In this document: one piece after another, positions 7,705 to 14,860 of the stretch | Layout of the letters: each line of letters opens with the position of its first letter | Numbering within the stretch: position 1 is the first letter of the stretch | Assembly: GCF_025979705.1 (NCBI RefSeq) | Contig: NZ_CP110136.1 | Coordinates: 4,154,001-4,218,000, forward strand | DNA: 64,000 bases | Reading direction: 5' to 3' | DNA from: Hymenobacter sp. YIM 151858-1 | GTDB taxonomy: Bacteria > Bacteroidota > Bacteroidia > Cytophagales > Hymenobacteraceae | Position numbers and translations under genes: made by a program | Notes under the pieces: generated by a model | What the model was told of the DNA's origin: nothing | Seen by the model: only the letters and a program-made list of their open reading frames with translations | Database searches by the model: none

Positions 7705-8955
7705 ATGACTGTTCTGCTCTTCGACGACCCCGCCATCCGGCCTAACCTGCTGCCGTTTACCTTCACCCGCCCCGTGGCCGCTCTGCGCTGCGGCATCCTT
7801 ACCATTGCCGAGAAGTGGCAGCGCCGCCTGGGGCAGGAAACCGTAGGCTACCTCACCGAGGCCTACCTGCAAGCCAAGTACCCGGCCGGCGACACCGCGG
7901 GCCCGGCCCTGGTAATCAACGGCGCCGTGTGCCCCGATGCGCTGCTGGTGCAGCAAGTGCAGGCCCTGCAGCCCGGCGAGGCCCTTTACGACGACGAGCT
8001 GCTGGTAGCCGCGCACCTGGCCGAGGCCAGCCAAGTGGCCGAGCTCATTCAGGAAGGTTTTGGCAAAACGCACAACGTAGCCGAGCCCGTGGAGGTGATT
8101 AAGCACCCGTGGCACCTGTTTTTGCGCAACGGCGCCGAAATCCGGCAGGATTTTGCCCTGCTGACTGCCGGCCGACAGTCGCAGCCCGTGGGCGATGCGC
8201 ACACCATCGTGTACGCACCCGAAAACATCTTTATCGAGGAAGGCGTGAAGATCCGGGCCGCTATCCTCAACGCCGAAGACGGCCCCATCTACCTAGGGAA
8301 AAACGCGCAGGTGCACGAGGGCGCCATCATCAAGGGGCCGCTGGCCCTGGGCGAGGGCGCGCACATCAACGCCGGGGCCAAAATGCGCGGCGACAACACC
8401 GTGGGCCCGCACTGCAAGGTGGGCGGCGAGGTAGGCAACTCCATCTTCATGGGCTTCAGCAACAAAGGCCACGACGGCTACGTGGGCAACTCCGTAATCG
8501 GGGAGTGGTGCAACCTAGGGGCCGATACCAACACCTCGAACCTGAAGAACAACTACGCCCCGGTGAAAATCTGGAGCCACGCGGCCAACCGCTTCGTGAA
8601 CACGGGCCAGCAGTTTTGCGGGCTCATGATGGGCGACCACAGCAAGTGCGGCATCAACACCATGTTCAACACCGGCACGGTGGTGGGCGTGGCGGCCAAC
8701 ATCTTCGGGGCGGGTTTTCCGCGCACGTTCATTCCGTCGTTTAGCTGGGGCGGCGCTTCGGGCTTCGAAACTTTCCGCCTTAACAAGGTGGCCGAAGTGG
8801 CCGAGCGCGTAATGGCCCGCCGCAGCCTGCCCTACGACGAGGTAGAGCGCGGCATCATGACCAAAGTGTTCGAGCTGACGACCAAAGACCGCGTGTGGGA
8901 GCGCGCCACCAACCTGCCCACCGCCGACGACAACAACGCCACCATCGAGCTGTAA
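7705..8955 (+). CDS. GlmU-like bifunctional sugar nucleotidyltransferase/acetyltransferase (alternative bacterial type)
   Basis: The 416-residue protein matches the 'alternative' bacterial GlmU found in Bacteroidetes. That family is thought to make UDP-N-acetylglucosamine from glucosamine-1-phosphate for peptidoglycan and LPS. The N-terminal half (MTVLLFDDPAIRPNLLPFTFTRP) is the divergent uridylyltransferase-like domain. The C-terminal half is a left-handed beta-helix with hexapeptide repeats, for example GPLALGEGAHINAGAKM and VGGEVGNSIFMGFSNKGHDG. The ATG at 7705 gives the standard start. It is followed by a small membrane-protein gene and holB at short spacing. The enzymatic assignment rests on family knowledge. 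Confidence 0.85.
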   Translation: MTVLLFDDPAIRPNLLPFTFTRPVAALRCGILTIAEKWQRRLGQETVGYLTEAYLQAKYPAGDTAGPALVINGAVCPDALLVQQVQALQPGEALYDDELLVAAHLAEASQVAELIQEGFGKTHNVAEPVEVIKHPWHLFLRNGAEIRQDFALLTAGRQSQPVGDAHTIVYAPENIFIEEGVKIRAAILNAEDGPIYLGKNAQVHEGAIIKGPLALGEGAHINAGAKMRGDNTVGPHCKVGGEVGNSIFMGFSNKGHDGYVGNSVIGEWCNLGADTNTSNLKNNYAPVKIWSHAANRFVNTGQQFCGLMMGDHSKCGINTMFNTGTVVGVAANIFGAGFPRTFIPSFSWGGASGFETFRLNKVAEVAERVMARRSLPYDEVERGIMTKVFELTTKDRVWERATNLPTADDNNATIEL

Positions 8956-8985
8956 ACCACCTAGGGCCCATTAGCCGCTGACCAC

Positions 8986-9276
8986 GTGAAGCCGACCGAC
9001 GACGAAGAACCCGCCTCGGGCCTGCAGGGCGCCGATTTTGCGGTAGCCATGTTTGCCACCATGTTTATGGGCACCGGCGCCGTGCTCGATACCGTTACCT
9101 CGGTGCGGCTGGGCGCGGCCTCGCTGCTGGTTACCGGCGTGGGGCTTTGGCTGCTGTTTCGGTGGCTGCGCTCGGGGCGGCCGCAGGTGCAGCGCTTTGT
9201 GGGTGCGGTGGTCATCGTGGCGGTGGTGCTGGGGGTGCGCGTGCTGCTGAAACAGCTGCTGCTGACGGGCTTATAA
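8986..9276 (+). CDS. Hypothetical small membrane protein
   Basis: A 96-residue protein with an acidic N-terminus (MKPTDDEE) and three probable membrane helices: AVAMFATMFMGTGAVLD, AASLLVTGVGLWLLFRWL and FVGAVVIVAVVLGVRVLL. It starts at the GTG at 8986. It sits 30 bp after the GlmU-like gene and 8 bp before holB, so it is very probably translated as part of that operon. No family recognised. Confidence 0.65.
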   Translation: MKPTDDEEPASGLQGADFAVAMFATMFMGTGAVLDTVTSVRLGAASLLVTGVGLWLLFRWLRSGRPQVQRFVGAVVIVAVVLGVRVLLKQLLLTGL

Positions 9277-9284
9277 CTATTGCC

Positions 9285-10427
9285 ATGCGTTTTGCTGATA
9301 TACCCGGGCTGGAGGAGGTAAAGCAGGTGCTGCGCCAATCGGTGGAGCGCCAGCACGTGGCGCACGCGCAGCTGTTTCGCGGGGCCGAGGGCACCGGTGC
9401 GCTGGCGCTGGCCTTGGCCTACGCGGCGTTTCTGAACTGCGAAAACCGCCGTGCCGCCGACTCCTGCGGCGAGTGCCCGAGCTGCCGCAAGGTGGATAAG
9501 CTCGTGCACCCCGATCTGAACTTCATCCTGCCCGTTACCACCACCAAGGCCGTCAGCAAAGACGCGCTGAGCCACCGATTTGCGGCCGAGTGGCGGGCCT
9601 TCGTGCTGGCCGATGGCGGCGCCTACCTAGGGCTGAACGACTGGATGCAGCACATCGGGGCCGACAACAAGCAGGGCAGCATCAGCAAAGACGAAGCCGT
9701 GCAACTGCTCAAGCTCGTGTCGCTGAAGGCCTTTGAGGCGCAGTTTAAGGTGGTCGTCATCTGGCTGCCCGAACTGATGCACCCGGCCGCGGCCAACGCC
9801 GTGCTGAAGCTGCTGGAGGAGCCGCCGCCCGCCACGGTGTTTCTGCTCGTGAGCCAGCAGCCCGATAAGCTATTGCCCACCATCGTGAGCCGCGTGCAGG
9901 TGGTGCCGGTGCGCCGTTTTCAGGAGCCCGAAATTACCGGCTACCTGGTGCAGCAGTACCACCTGCCCGAGGTGAAAGCGCGCCAGCTGGCCCTGGTGAG
10001 CGAAGGCAACCTAGGCGCCGCCCTGGCCATGCGCGACTCGCCCGACAACGACCACTTCGCTACGTTTCAGAAGTGGATGCAGGCCTGCTTTAAAGCCAGC
10101 CAGGGCAAGCTCGAAGACATGGTAGCCGCCGCCGACGGCTTCCAGAAAATGGGCCGCGAAAACCAGAAAGAATTCCTGCAGTACGCCCTGGGGCTGGTGC
10201 GCAAAGTGCTGCTCTATGGCCTCGACCCCGCGCTGGTGCCGCACCTGCCGGCTTCGGAGCAAACGTTTATCGGCAAATTCAGCCCGTTTGTGCACCGCCG
10301 CAACGCCGAGGGCCTGGCCCAGGTACTCAACGACGCACATTTTCACGTAGAGCGGAACGCCCACCCGCGAATTGTGTTCGTGGATACGTCGCTGCAGGTG
10401 GCCGACTTGCTGCGCGTACCGGCGTAG
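9285..10427 (+). CDS. holB: DNA polymerase III delta' subunit
   Basis: A 380-residue clamp-loader subunit. It has the AAA+ fold entry MRFADIPGLEEVKQVL and a P-loop region RGAEGTGALALA in which the usual lysine is missing, normal for delta' subunits that do not hydrolyse ATP. The four-cysteine zinc module follows (NCENRRAADSCGECPSC). NAVLKLLEEPPPATVFLL and LLPTIVSRVQ are the sensor and arginine-finger regions (SRV in place of SRC). The ATG at 9285 was chosen because it begins exactly at the conserved domain. It belongs to the operon starting at 7705. Confidence 0.92.
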   Translation: MRFADIPGLEEVKQVLRQSVERQHVAHAQLFRGAEGTGALALALAYAAFLNCENRRAADSCGECPSCRKVDKLVHPDLNFILPVTTTKAVSKDALSHRFAAEWRAFVLADGGAYLGLNDWMQHIGADNKQGSISKDEAVQLLKLVSLKAFEAQFKVVVIWLPELMHPAAANAVLKLLEEPPPATVFLLVSQQPDKLLPTIVSRVQVVPVRRFQEPEITGYLVQQYHLPEVKARQLALVSEGNLGAALAMRDSPDNDHFATFQKWMQACFKASQGKLEDMVAAADGFQKMGRENQKEFLQYALGLVRKVLLYGLDPALVPHLPASEQTFIGKFSPFVHRRNAEGLAQVLNDAHFHVERNAHPRIVFVDTSLQVADLLRVPA

Positions 10428-10548
10428 GGGCGCGTCGCACGCGTCAGGCCGTCGTGGCCGCCCGGCAGGCCGTATACACTGCGCCGCCTGCCGCATTTCC
10501 TTATCGACAACCGCTAACCGACGGGCGCGGGCAACGCGCCATTACTTC

Positions 10549-11505
10549 ATGTCCCAACGTCCCATTCGCATTGGTACCCGCGGCAGCAAGCTTGCCCTGT
10601 GGCAGGCCAACCACGTGGCCGATACCCTGAATACCGCCGGCCTCGAAACCGAAATCGTCATCATCACGACCAAGGGCGACGTAGTGCTCGACCGCTCGCT
10701 CGATAAGATTGGCGCCAAAGGCGTGTTTACCGAAGAGCTGGAGGAAAGCCTGCGCACCGGCCACATTGATATTGCCGTGCACAGCGCCAAAGATGTGCAA
10801 AGCCACATTCCCGACGACTTGGAGCTGCTGGCTTTCATGACGCGTGAACGGGTAAACGACGTGGTGGTCAGCTTCGACCCGTCGTTTTCGCTCGACCGGC
10901 CCAACATCGTGCTCGGCACCAGCAGCACGCGGCGCCGCGCCCTGCTCAAGCGCCACTACCCCCACGCCATTACGGCCGAGGCCCGCGGCAACCTGCAAAC
11001 CCGCCTGCGCAAGCTCGAAGAAGGCCAGTACGATGCCTTGGTACTGGCCTTTGCCGGCGTGCACCGCATGCAGTACGACAACCTGATTGTGCAGGTACTG
11101 CCCGAAACGCAGTTTATCCCGGCTGCCGGCCAGGGCTCGGTAGCCATTGAGTGCGCCAAAAGCCTCGACGCCGACCGCAAAGCAACCCTGCGCCAGCTCC
11201 TCGACCACCCCGATACGCACACATGCCTCGCTGCCGAGCGCGCTTATCTGCGCACCATGGAAGGCGGCTGCAGCATTCCGTCGTTCGCGCTGGCCACCTT
11301 CACCGACGAAGGCACCCTGCAGCTGCACGGCGGCCTCATCAGCCTCGACGGCCAGCAGTACGTGGAGGAAATCCAAAGCACCACCGACCCCGACGCGGCC
11401 GCTGCCCTAGGTGTGGCCGTAGCCGAGAACGTGCTGGGCCGTGGCGGCAAAGCCATTCTGCACGACATCCGCCAGCACCGCGAGTCGGAGTCGACGACGT
11501 TTTAA
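10549..11505 (+). CDS. hemC: Porphobilinogen deaminase (hydroxymethylbilane synthase)
   Basis: HemC joins four porphobilinogen units into hydroxymethylbilane in haem synthesis. The 318-residue protein begins RIGTRGSKLALWQA, has HSAKDVQ with the catalytic aspartate, TSSTRRRALL in the substrate-binding arginine region, and GGCSIP with Cys241, which holds the dipyrromethane cofactor. The ATG at 10549 is the natural start; the longer open frame overlaps holB. It lies 121 bp after holB with no terminator seen between them. Confidence 0.95.
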   Translation: MSQRPIRIGTRGSKLALWQANHVADTLNTAGLETEIVIITTKGDVVLDRSLDKIGAKGVFTEELEESLRTGHIDIAVHSAKDVQSHIPDDLELLAFMTRERVNDVVVSFDPSFSLDRPNIVLGTSSTRRRALLKRHYPHAITAEARGNLQTRLRKLEEGQYDALVLAFAGVHRMQYDNLIVQVLPETQFIPAAGQGSVAIECAKSLDADRKATLRQLLDHPDTHTCLAAERAYLRTMEGGCSIPSFALATFTDEGTLQLHGGLISLDGQQYVEEIQSTTDPDAAAALGVAVAENVLGRGGKAILHDIRQHRESESTTF

Positions 11506-11519
11506 GTTCGTTTGGGACG

Positions 11520-12074
11520 ATGGATATGAGTGCAGAACTCGACAACGTTTCGCTATCCGGTGAAAGTATCCTGCTAGCGCCGGGACAGGTCTACTGGATC
11601 ATAGATGCGTTGTACTTAGCGGAAGCAGCAGAAGGAGGCGTAGAAGAACATTCGAATGAAGTAGCAATGCAGGTAAGGGACTTATTTCCCGATTGCTACG
11701 CTCCATTTGCCCGCATCACGGTTCCTGCAGGCTCCGAACCATACAAGTTCAGTTTAACGGATGTTGTGCACGGCGACGAGAAAGACGCTGCTTTTGAGAC
11801 GGAGGCAGAATCGTATTTTTCCACGGATTCGGCAGTTGTAGTAGTGCTTGCAGAAACGAACGTCCCGGCTCTAATCAGGCAACGCTTCTCGTACGATGAT
11901 TTGATTGAACCGCTTTCTGACGAAACAGATCAGGAATTTGGCCGGCGCTATTGGCAGCAGGTAATCAGCGACTTCGCTACTCATACTGCAGGTTTAATCT
12001 TCTCTCCGGGTATTGGCAGCGGCTTTGATTTTACGGGCAGCGGTATGTACCGGGTGCTGATACATAATAACTGA
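11520..12074 (+). CDS. Hypothetical protein of atypical base composition
   Basis: A 184-residue protein with no family I recognise. It is acidic, has no signal peptide or membrane helix, and looks like a soluble alpha/beta protein (WIIDALYLAE, DSAVVVVLAETNVPALI). It could start at 11520 (MDMSAEL) or at the second ATG, 11526. Codons are clearly less GC-rich than in flanking genes (many third-position A and T), and there is no CCTAGG inside. Both facts suggest recent acquisition. It is 14 bp after hemC and is closed by its own hairpin, so it may be read from the hemC promoter. Confidence 0.7.
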   Translation: MDMSAELDNVSLSGESILLAPGQVYWIIDALYLAEAAEGGVEEHSNEVAMQVRDLFPDCYAPFARITVPAGSEPYKFSLTDVVHGDEKDAAFETEAESYFSTDSAVVVVLAETNVPALIRQRFSYDDLIEPLSDETDQEFGRRYWQQVISDFATHTAGLIFSPGIGSGFDFTGSGMYRVLIHNN

Positions 12075-12088
12075 CCTAGGCCATTCAG

Positions 12089-12129
12089 GCGGCGGGGCGT
12101 TAGTACTTAATGTATTAGCGCCCCGCCGC
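12089..12129. terminator. GC-rich hairpin after the atypical gene
   Basis: GCGGCGGGGCG (12089-12099) and CGCCCCGCCGC (12119-12129) are perfect complements around a 19-nt AT-rich loop. It is followed by TGTTTT on the plus strand. Confidence 0.7.
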
Positions 12130-12197
12130 TGTTTTGACGAGCTGTTTGCCTTGCGAGGCCAACGTTACATTCGTGCTTGCCGTTATGCACGGTTGTT

Positions 12198-12815
12198 ATG
12201 CCCGCATCTGGCCCATACCCGCCCGCGCAGCTGCGCACCGCGCGCCTGGTGCTGCGCCCGTTTACCATTGCCGATGCCCCGGCTTTAGCCGAACTGATAG
12301 CCACCGAGCGCCCTAGGTTGCGGCGCAACTTTCCGCGCACGGCAGGCGCTATTCAGGACGAAGCCACGGCCGGCGTGTACATCACCCTGCGCGAAACCGA
12401 CTGGCACCTGCGCACGGCGTTCCAGTACGGCTTGTGGCTGCCGGGTGGCGCCGGGCGCAGCCCGCAATGCGTGGGCTACATTAGCCTGCGCGATATGCAC
12501 TGGACACCCTTTGACGTGCCGAAGGCCGAGCTAGGCTATTGGCTGGCCGCCACCCACGAAGGCCAGGGCCTGATGCGCGAAGCTTTGCCCGCGGTGCTGC
12601 AGGCGGTGTTCGGGGCAGTGGGGCTTGAAAAGCTATTCGCCCGCGTGCTGCCCGAAAACGTGCGCAGCAGCCAGTTGCTGCTGCACCTGGGGTTTCGGCA
12701 CAGCGGCGTGCTGCGGCGCGAGTTCCGCTGCGGCGACGACGGCACCCTGCACGACATCGACTACTACGACTTATTGCGCGCCGAGTGGCACGCCCGCTCG
12801 GCCGAAACCGCTTAG
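12198..12815 (+). CDS. GNAT-family N-acetyltransferase (RimJ-like)
   Basis: A 205-residue acetyltransferase of the RimJ/RimL type, which transfers acetyl groups to protein N-termini or small amines. RTARLVLRPFTIAD is the characteristic start. VGYISLRDMHW and AELGYWLAATHEGQGLMREAL carry the acetyl-CoA loop (Q/RxxGxG-like, HEGQGLM). ENVRSSQLLLHLGFRHSGVLRR is the conserved C-terminal helix-strand. The ATG at 12198 is preferred over a TTG at 12177. The substrate cannot be deduced. Confidence 0.85.
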   Translation: MPASGPYPPAQLRTARLVLRPFTIADAPALAELIATERPRLRRNFPRTAGAIQDEATAGVYITLRETDWHLRTAFQYGLWLPGGAGRSPQCVGYISLRDMHWTPFDVPKAELGYWLAATHEGQGLMREALPAVLQAVFGAVGLEKLFARVLPENVRSSQLLLHLGFRHSGVLRREFRCGDDGTLHDIDYYDLLRAEWHARSAETA

Positions 12816-12852
12816 CTTCGCCTTCTGATTTCCGTTGCCTCACCTCATTGCT

Positions 12853-13536
12853 ATGAAGAGCTTCCCCCGCTTAACCGTTGCTGTGGCCGCCTTGCTGTTT
12901 TTGGGTGCCGCCCCGGCTGCACACGCCCAAAAAACAGAAACCAAAACCAAGCAAAAAGCCGCCAAGCCCCGCAAAAAGGACGAGGTGGTAACGCTGCACG
13001 TAACCCAAAACGGCGCGGCCCTAGGTGATATCCGGCTGGTGTTGTTCGAGCAGACCCCGCTGCACAAAGCCAACTTCCTGAAGCGCGCCGAAGGCAAACT
13101 CTACGACGGCACCACGTTTCACCGCGTCATCCCCGGTTTCATGGTGCAGGGCGGCGACCCGAACTCCAAGGACAACGACCCCACCAACGACGGCATGGGC
13201 CAGCCCAACGACCCGCGCATTCCGGCCGAAATCCGGCCCGAGCTGCGCCACAAGCGCGGGGCCGTGGCCGCCGCCCGCGGCGGCGGGCCGGCCGGCACGC
13301 CCAGCAGCCACGCGCAGTTTTACATCGTGCAAAACCTCAACGGCACACCCCACCTCGACGGCGCCTATACCGTGTTCGGGCAGGTAATTCAGGGGCAGGA
13401 GGTAGTGGATAAAATTGCCCAGGTGCCCCGCAACGAAATAGACCGCCCCGACCAGGACGTGAAAATGACCGTGGAGGTGGACAAGCTCAAGAAGAAGAAG
13501 ATTACCGAGCTGTACGGCTACACCTACGGTAATTAA
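12853..13536 (+). CDS. Secreted cyclophilin-type peptidyl-prolyl isomerase
   Basis: The 227-residue protein has a Sec signal peptide (LTVAVAALLFLGAAPAAHAQ), a lysine-rich linker, and a cyclophilin domain. Conserved parts are KANFLKRAEGKLYDGTTFHRVIPGFMVQGGDP, the HAQFYIVQ region and YTVFGQVIQGQEVVDKI. It should catalyse proline cis-trans isomerisation in the periplasm and assist folding. A lysine run (KLKKKK) lies near the C-terminus. It starts 37 bp after the acetyltransferase, so the two may share a transcript. Confidence 0.92.
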   Translation: MKSFPRLTVAVAALLFLGAAPAAHAQKTETKTKQKAAKPRKKDEVVTLHVTQNGAALGDIRLVLFEQTPLHKANFLKRAEGKLYDGTTFHRVIPGFMVQGGDPNSKDNDPTNDGMGQPNDPRIPAEIRPELRHKRGAVAAARGGGPAGTPSSHAQFYIVQNLNGTPHLDGAYTVFGQVIQGQEVVDKIAQVPRNEIDRPDQDVKMTVEVDKLKKKKITELYGYTYGN

Positions 13537-13562
13537 TAATTCATAATTAGTAATTAATAATT
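13531..13562. repeat. AT-rich direct repeat between two genes
   Basis: AATTAATAATT occurs at 13531-13541 and again at 13552-13562, a sharp AT island in GC-rich DNA. It overlaps the end of the cyclophilin gene and precedes the start of the SDR gene. AT-rich islands of similar type lie at 43330-43430 and 25021-25125. Confidence 0.6.
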
Positions 13563-13569
13563 GAAGTCC

Positions 13570-14469
13570 ATGCGTCTTCTCATTACCGGAGCCAACGGCT
13601 TGTTGGGCCAGAAACTAATCGGCTTGCTGCACCAGGAGCCCGGCGTGGAGCTGATTGCCACCTCGCGCGGCTCGAACCGCTTGGGCGAGGTATTCCCCAA
13701 CGTGCCCTTTGCCGCCCTCGACGTAACCAATGCCGAGCAGGTAGCGCAGGTAATCGGCGAGCTGAAGCCCACGCACGTTATCCACACCGCCGCCATGACG
13801 AATGTGGACGAGTGCGAACTAAACCACGAAGCCTGCTGGCTGCAAAACGTAACGGCCACCGAAAACCTGGCCCGCACCTGCGCCGCGCTCGATGTGCACC
13901 TCACGCACCTGAGCACCGATTTTATCTTCGACGGCTCGCACGGCCCCCTGACGGAGGACGCTACGCCCAACCCCATCAGCTACTACGGCCAAAGCAAACT
14001 GGCTGCCGAGCAGGCCGTGCAAAACACGCCCAACCTGCGCTGGGCCATAGCCCGCACCGTGCTGGTGTACGGCGTGCTGCACGGCGGCGGCCGCACCAAC
14101 ATTGTGCTGTGGGTGCGCAACTCGCTGCGCGAAGGCAAGCAGATTAAGGTGGTAAACGACCAGTGGCGCACGCCCACGCTGGCCGAAGACCTGGCCCAGG
14201 GCTGCTGGCTGATTGCCAAGCAAAGTGCCCTAGGTATCTATAACATTTCGGGCCGCGAGCTGCTCACGCCCTACGACATTGCCCTGCGCGTAGCCGACCA
14301 CTTCAGCCTCGATAAGTCGCTTATCATCGAAGCCGACGGCAGCACCTTTACGCAGCCCGCCAAGCGCCCGCCGCGCACCGGCTTCATCATCGAGAAAGCC
14401 GAAAAGGAGCTAGGCTACCGCCCGCACTCGTTCACCGAAGGCATCGACATCGTAGCCGCCCAGGCCTAA
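13570..14469 (+). CDS. SDR-family dTDP-4-dehydrorhamnose reductase-like protein
   Basis: A 299-residue extended short-chain dehydrogenase of the RmlD type. The NAD(P)-binding motif is MRLLITGANGLLGQKL. The catalytic set is visible as HLSTDFIFDG (Ser/Thr) and ISYYGQSKLAAE (YxxxK). THVIHTAAMTNVDECE matches the RmlD substrate-binding region. In that family the enzyme reduces a 4-keto-sugar nucleotide. No other rhamnose genes lie nearby, so the true substrate may differ. The ATG at 13570 gives the normal N-terminus. Confidence 0.85.
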   Translation: MRLLITGANGLLGQKLIGLLHQEPGVELIATSRGSNRLGEVFPNVPFAALDVTNAEQVAQVIGELKPTHVIHTAAMTNVDECELNHEACWLQNVTATENLARTCAALDVHLTHLSTDFIFDGSHGPLTEDATPNPISYYGQSKLAAEQAVQNTPNLRWAIARTVLVYGVLHGGGRTNIVLWVRNSLREGKQIKVVNDQWRTPTLAEDLAQGCWLIAKQSALGIYNISGRELLTPYDIALRVADHFSLDKSLIIEADGSTFTQPAKRPPRTGFIIEKAEKELGYRPHSFTEGIDIVAAQA

Positions 14470-14860
14470 GTAGCGCCATCTAGCGCGCAGTTTGGCTAAG
14501 CCGACCTGTGGGTTGCAGTCCGCGTTTGCCAGCACGAAATCGTTGAGGCAAAACCGCGCAGCACCAGCCGTACACGCCAACGCGGGCTAAAGCCTGCGCT
14601 ACACCCAAACAGGCCCCAAGCCATACGCTTGGGGCCTGTTTGTATTTCAGCTTTTCGCGCTACCCAGCCCTTGCCACGCCCCCGCGGCCGCGGTATGGTC
14701 GGGCTGTTTGCTTATCTTTCAGATGGGCAGAGGTGCTGCCAGGTCTGCCGGGTATTGCCGCGGCTTGGCATCGGCCACTCGGGGCGCGGCTACGGCAAGC
14801 GACCCATGCGCCCCGGTCCCGCGTAGTGGGGTTGTATTTACTTGACGCTTGGTTTCTTTT
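14470..14860. other. Intergenic region before the S8 protease gene
   Basis: This 391-bp gap contains the terminator at 14607-14646 and a small imperfect palindrome, GCGGGCTAAAGCCTGCGC, just before it. The last 200 bp before the protease gene probably carry its promoter, but no clear TAnnTTTG box was found. No convincing small gene was seen. Confidence 0.5.
14607..14646 (+). terminator. Rho-independent terminator after the SDR gene
   Basis: AAACAGGCCCCAAGC (14607-14621) pairs perfectly with 14627-14641 around a 5-nt loop, then TGTATTT. Confidence 0.8.
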
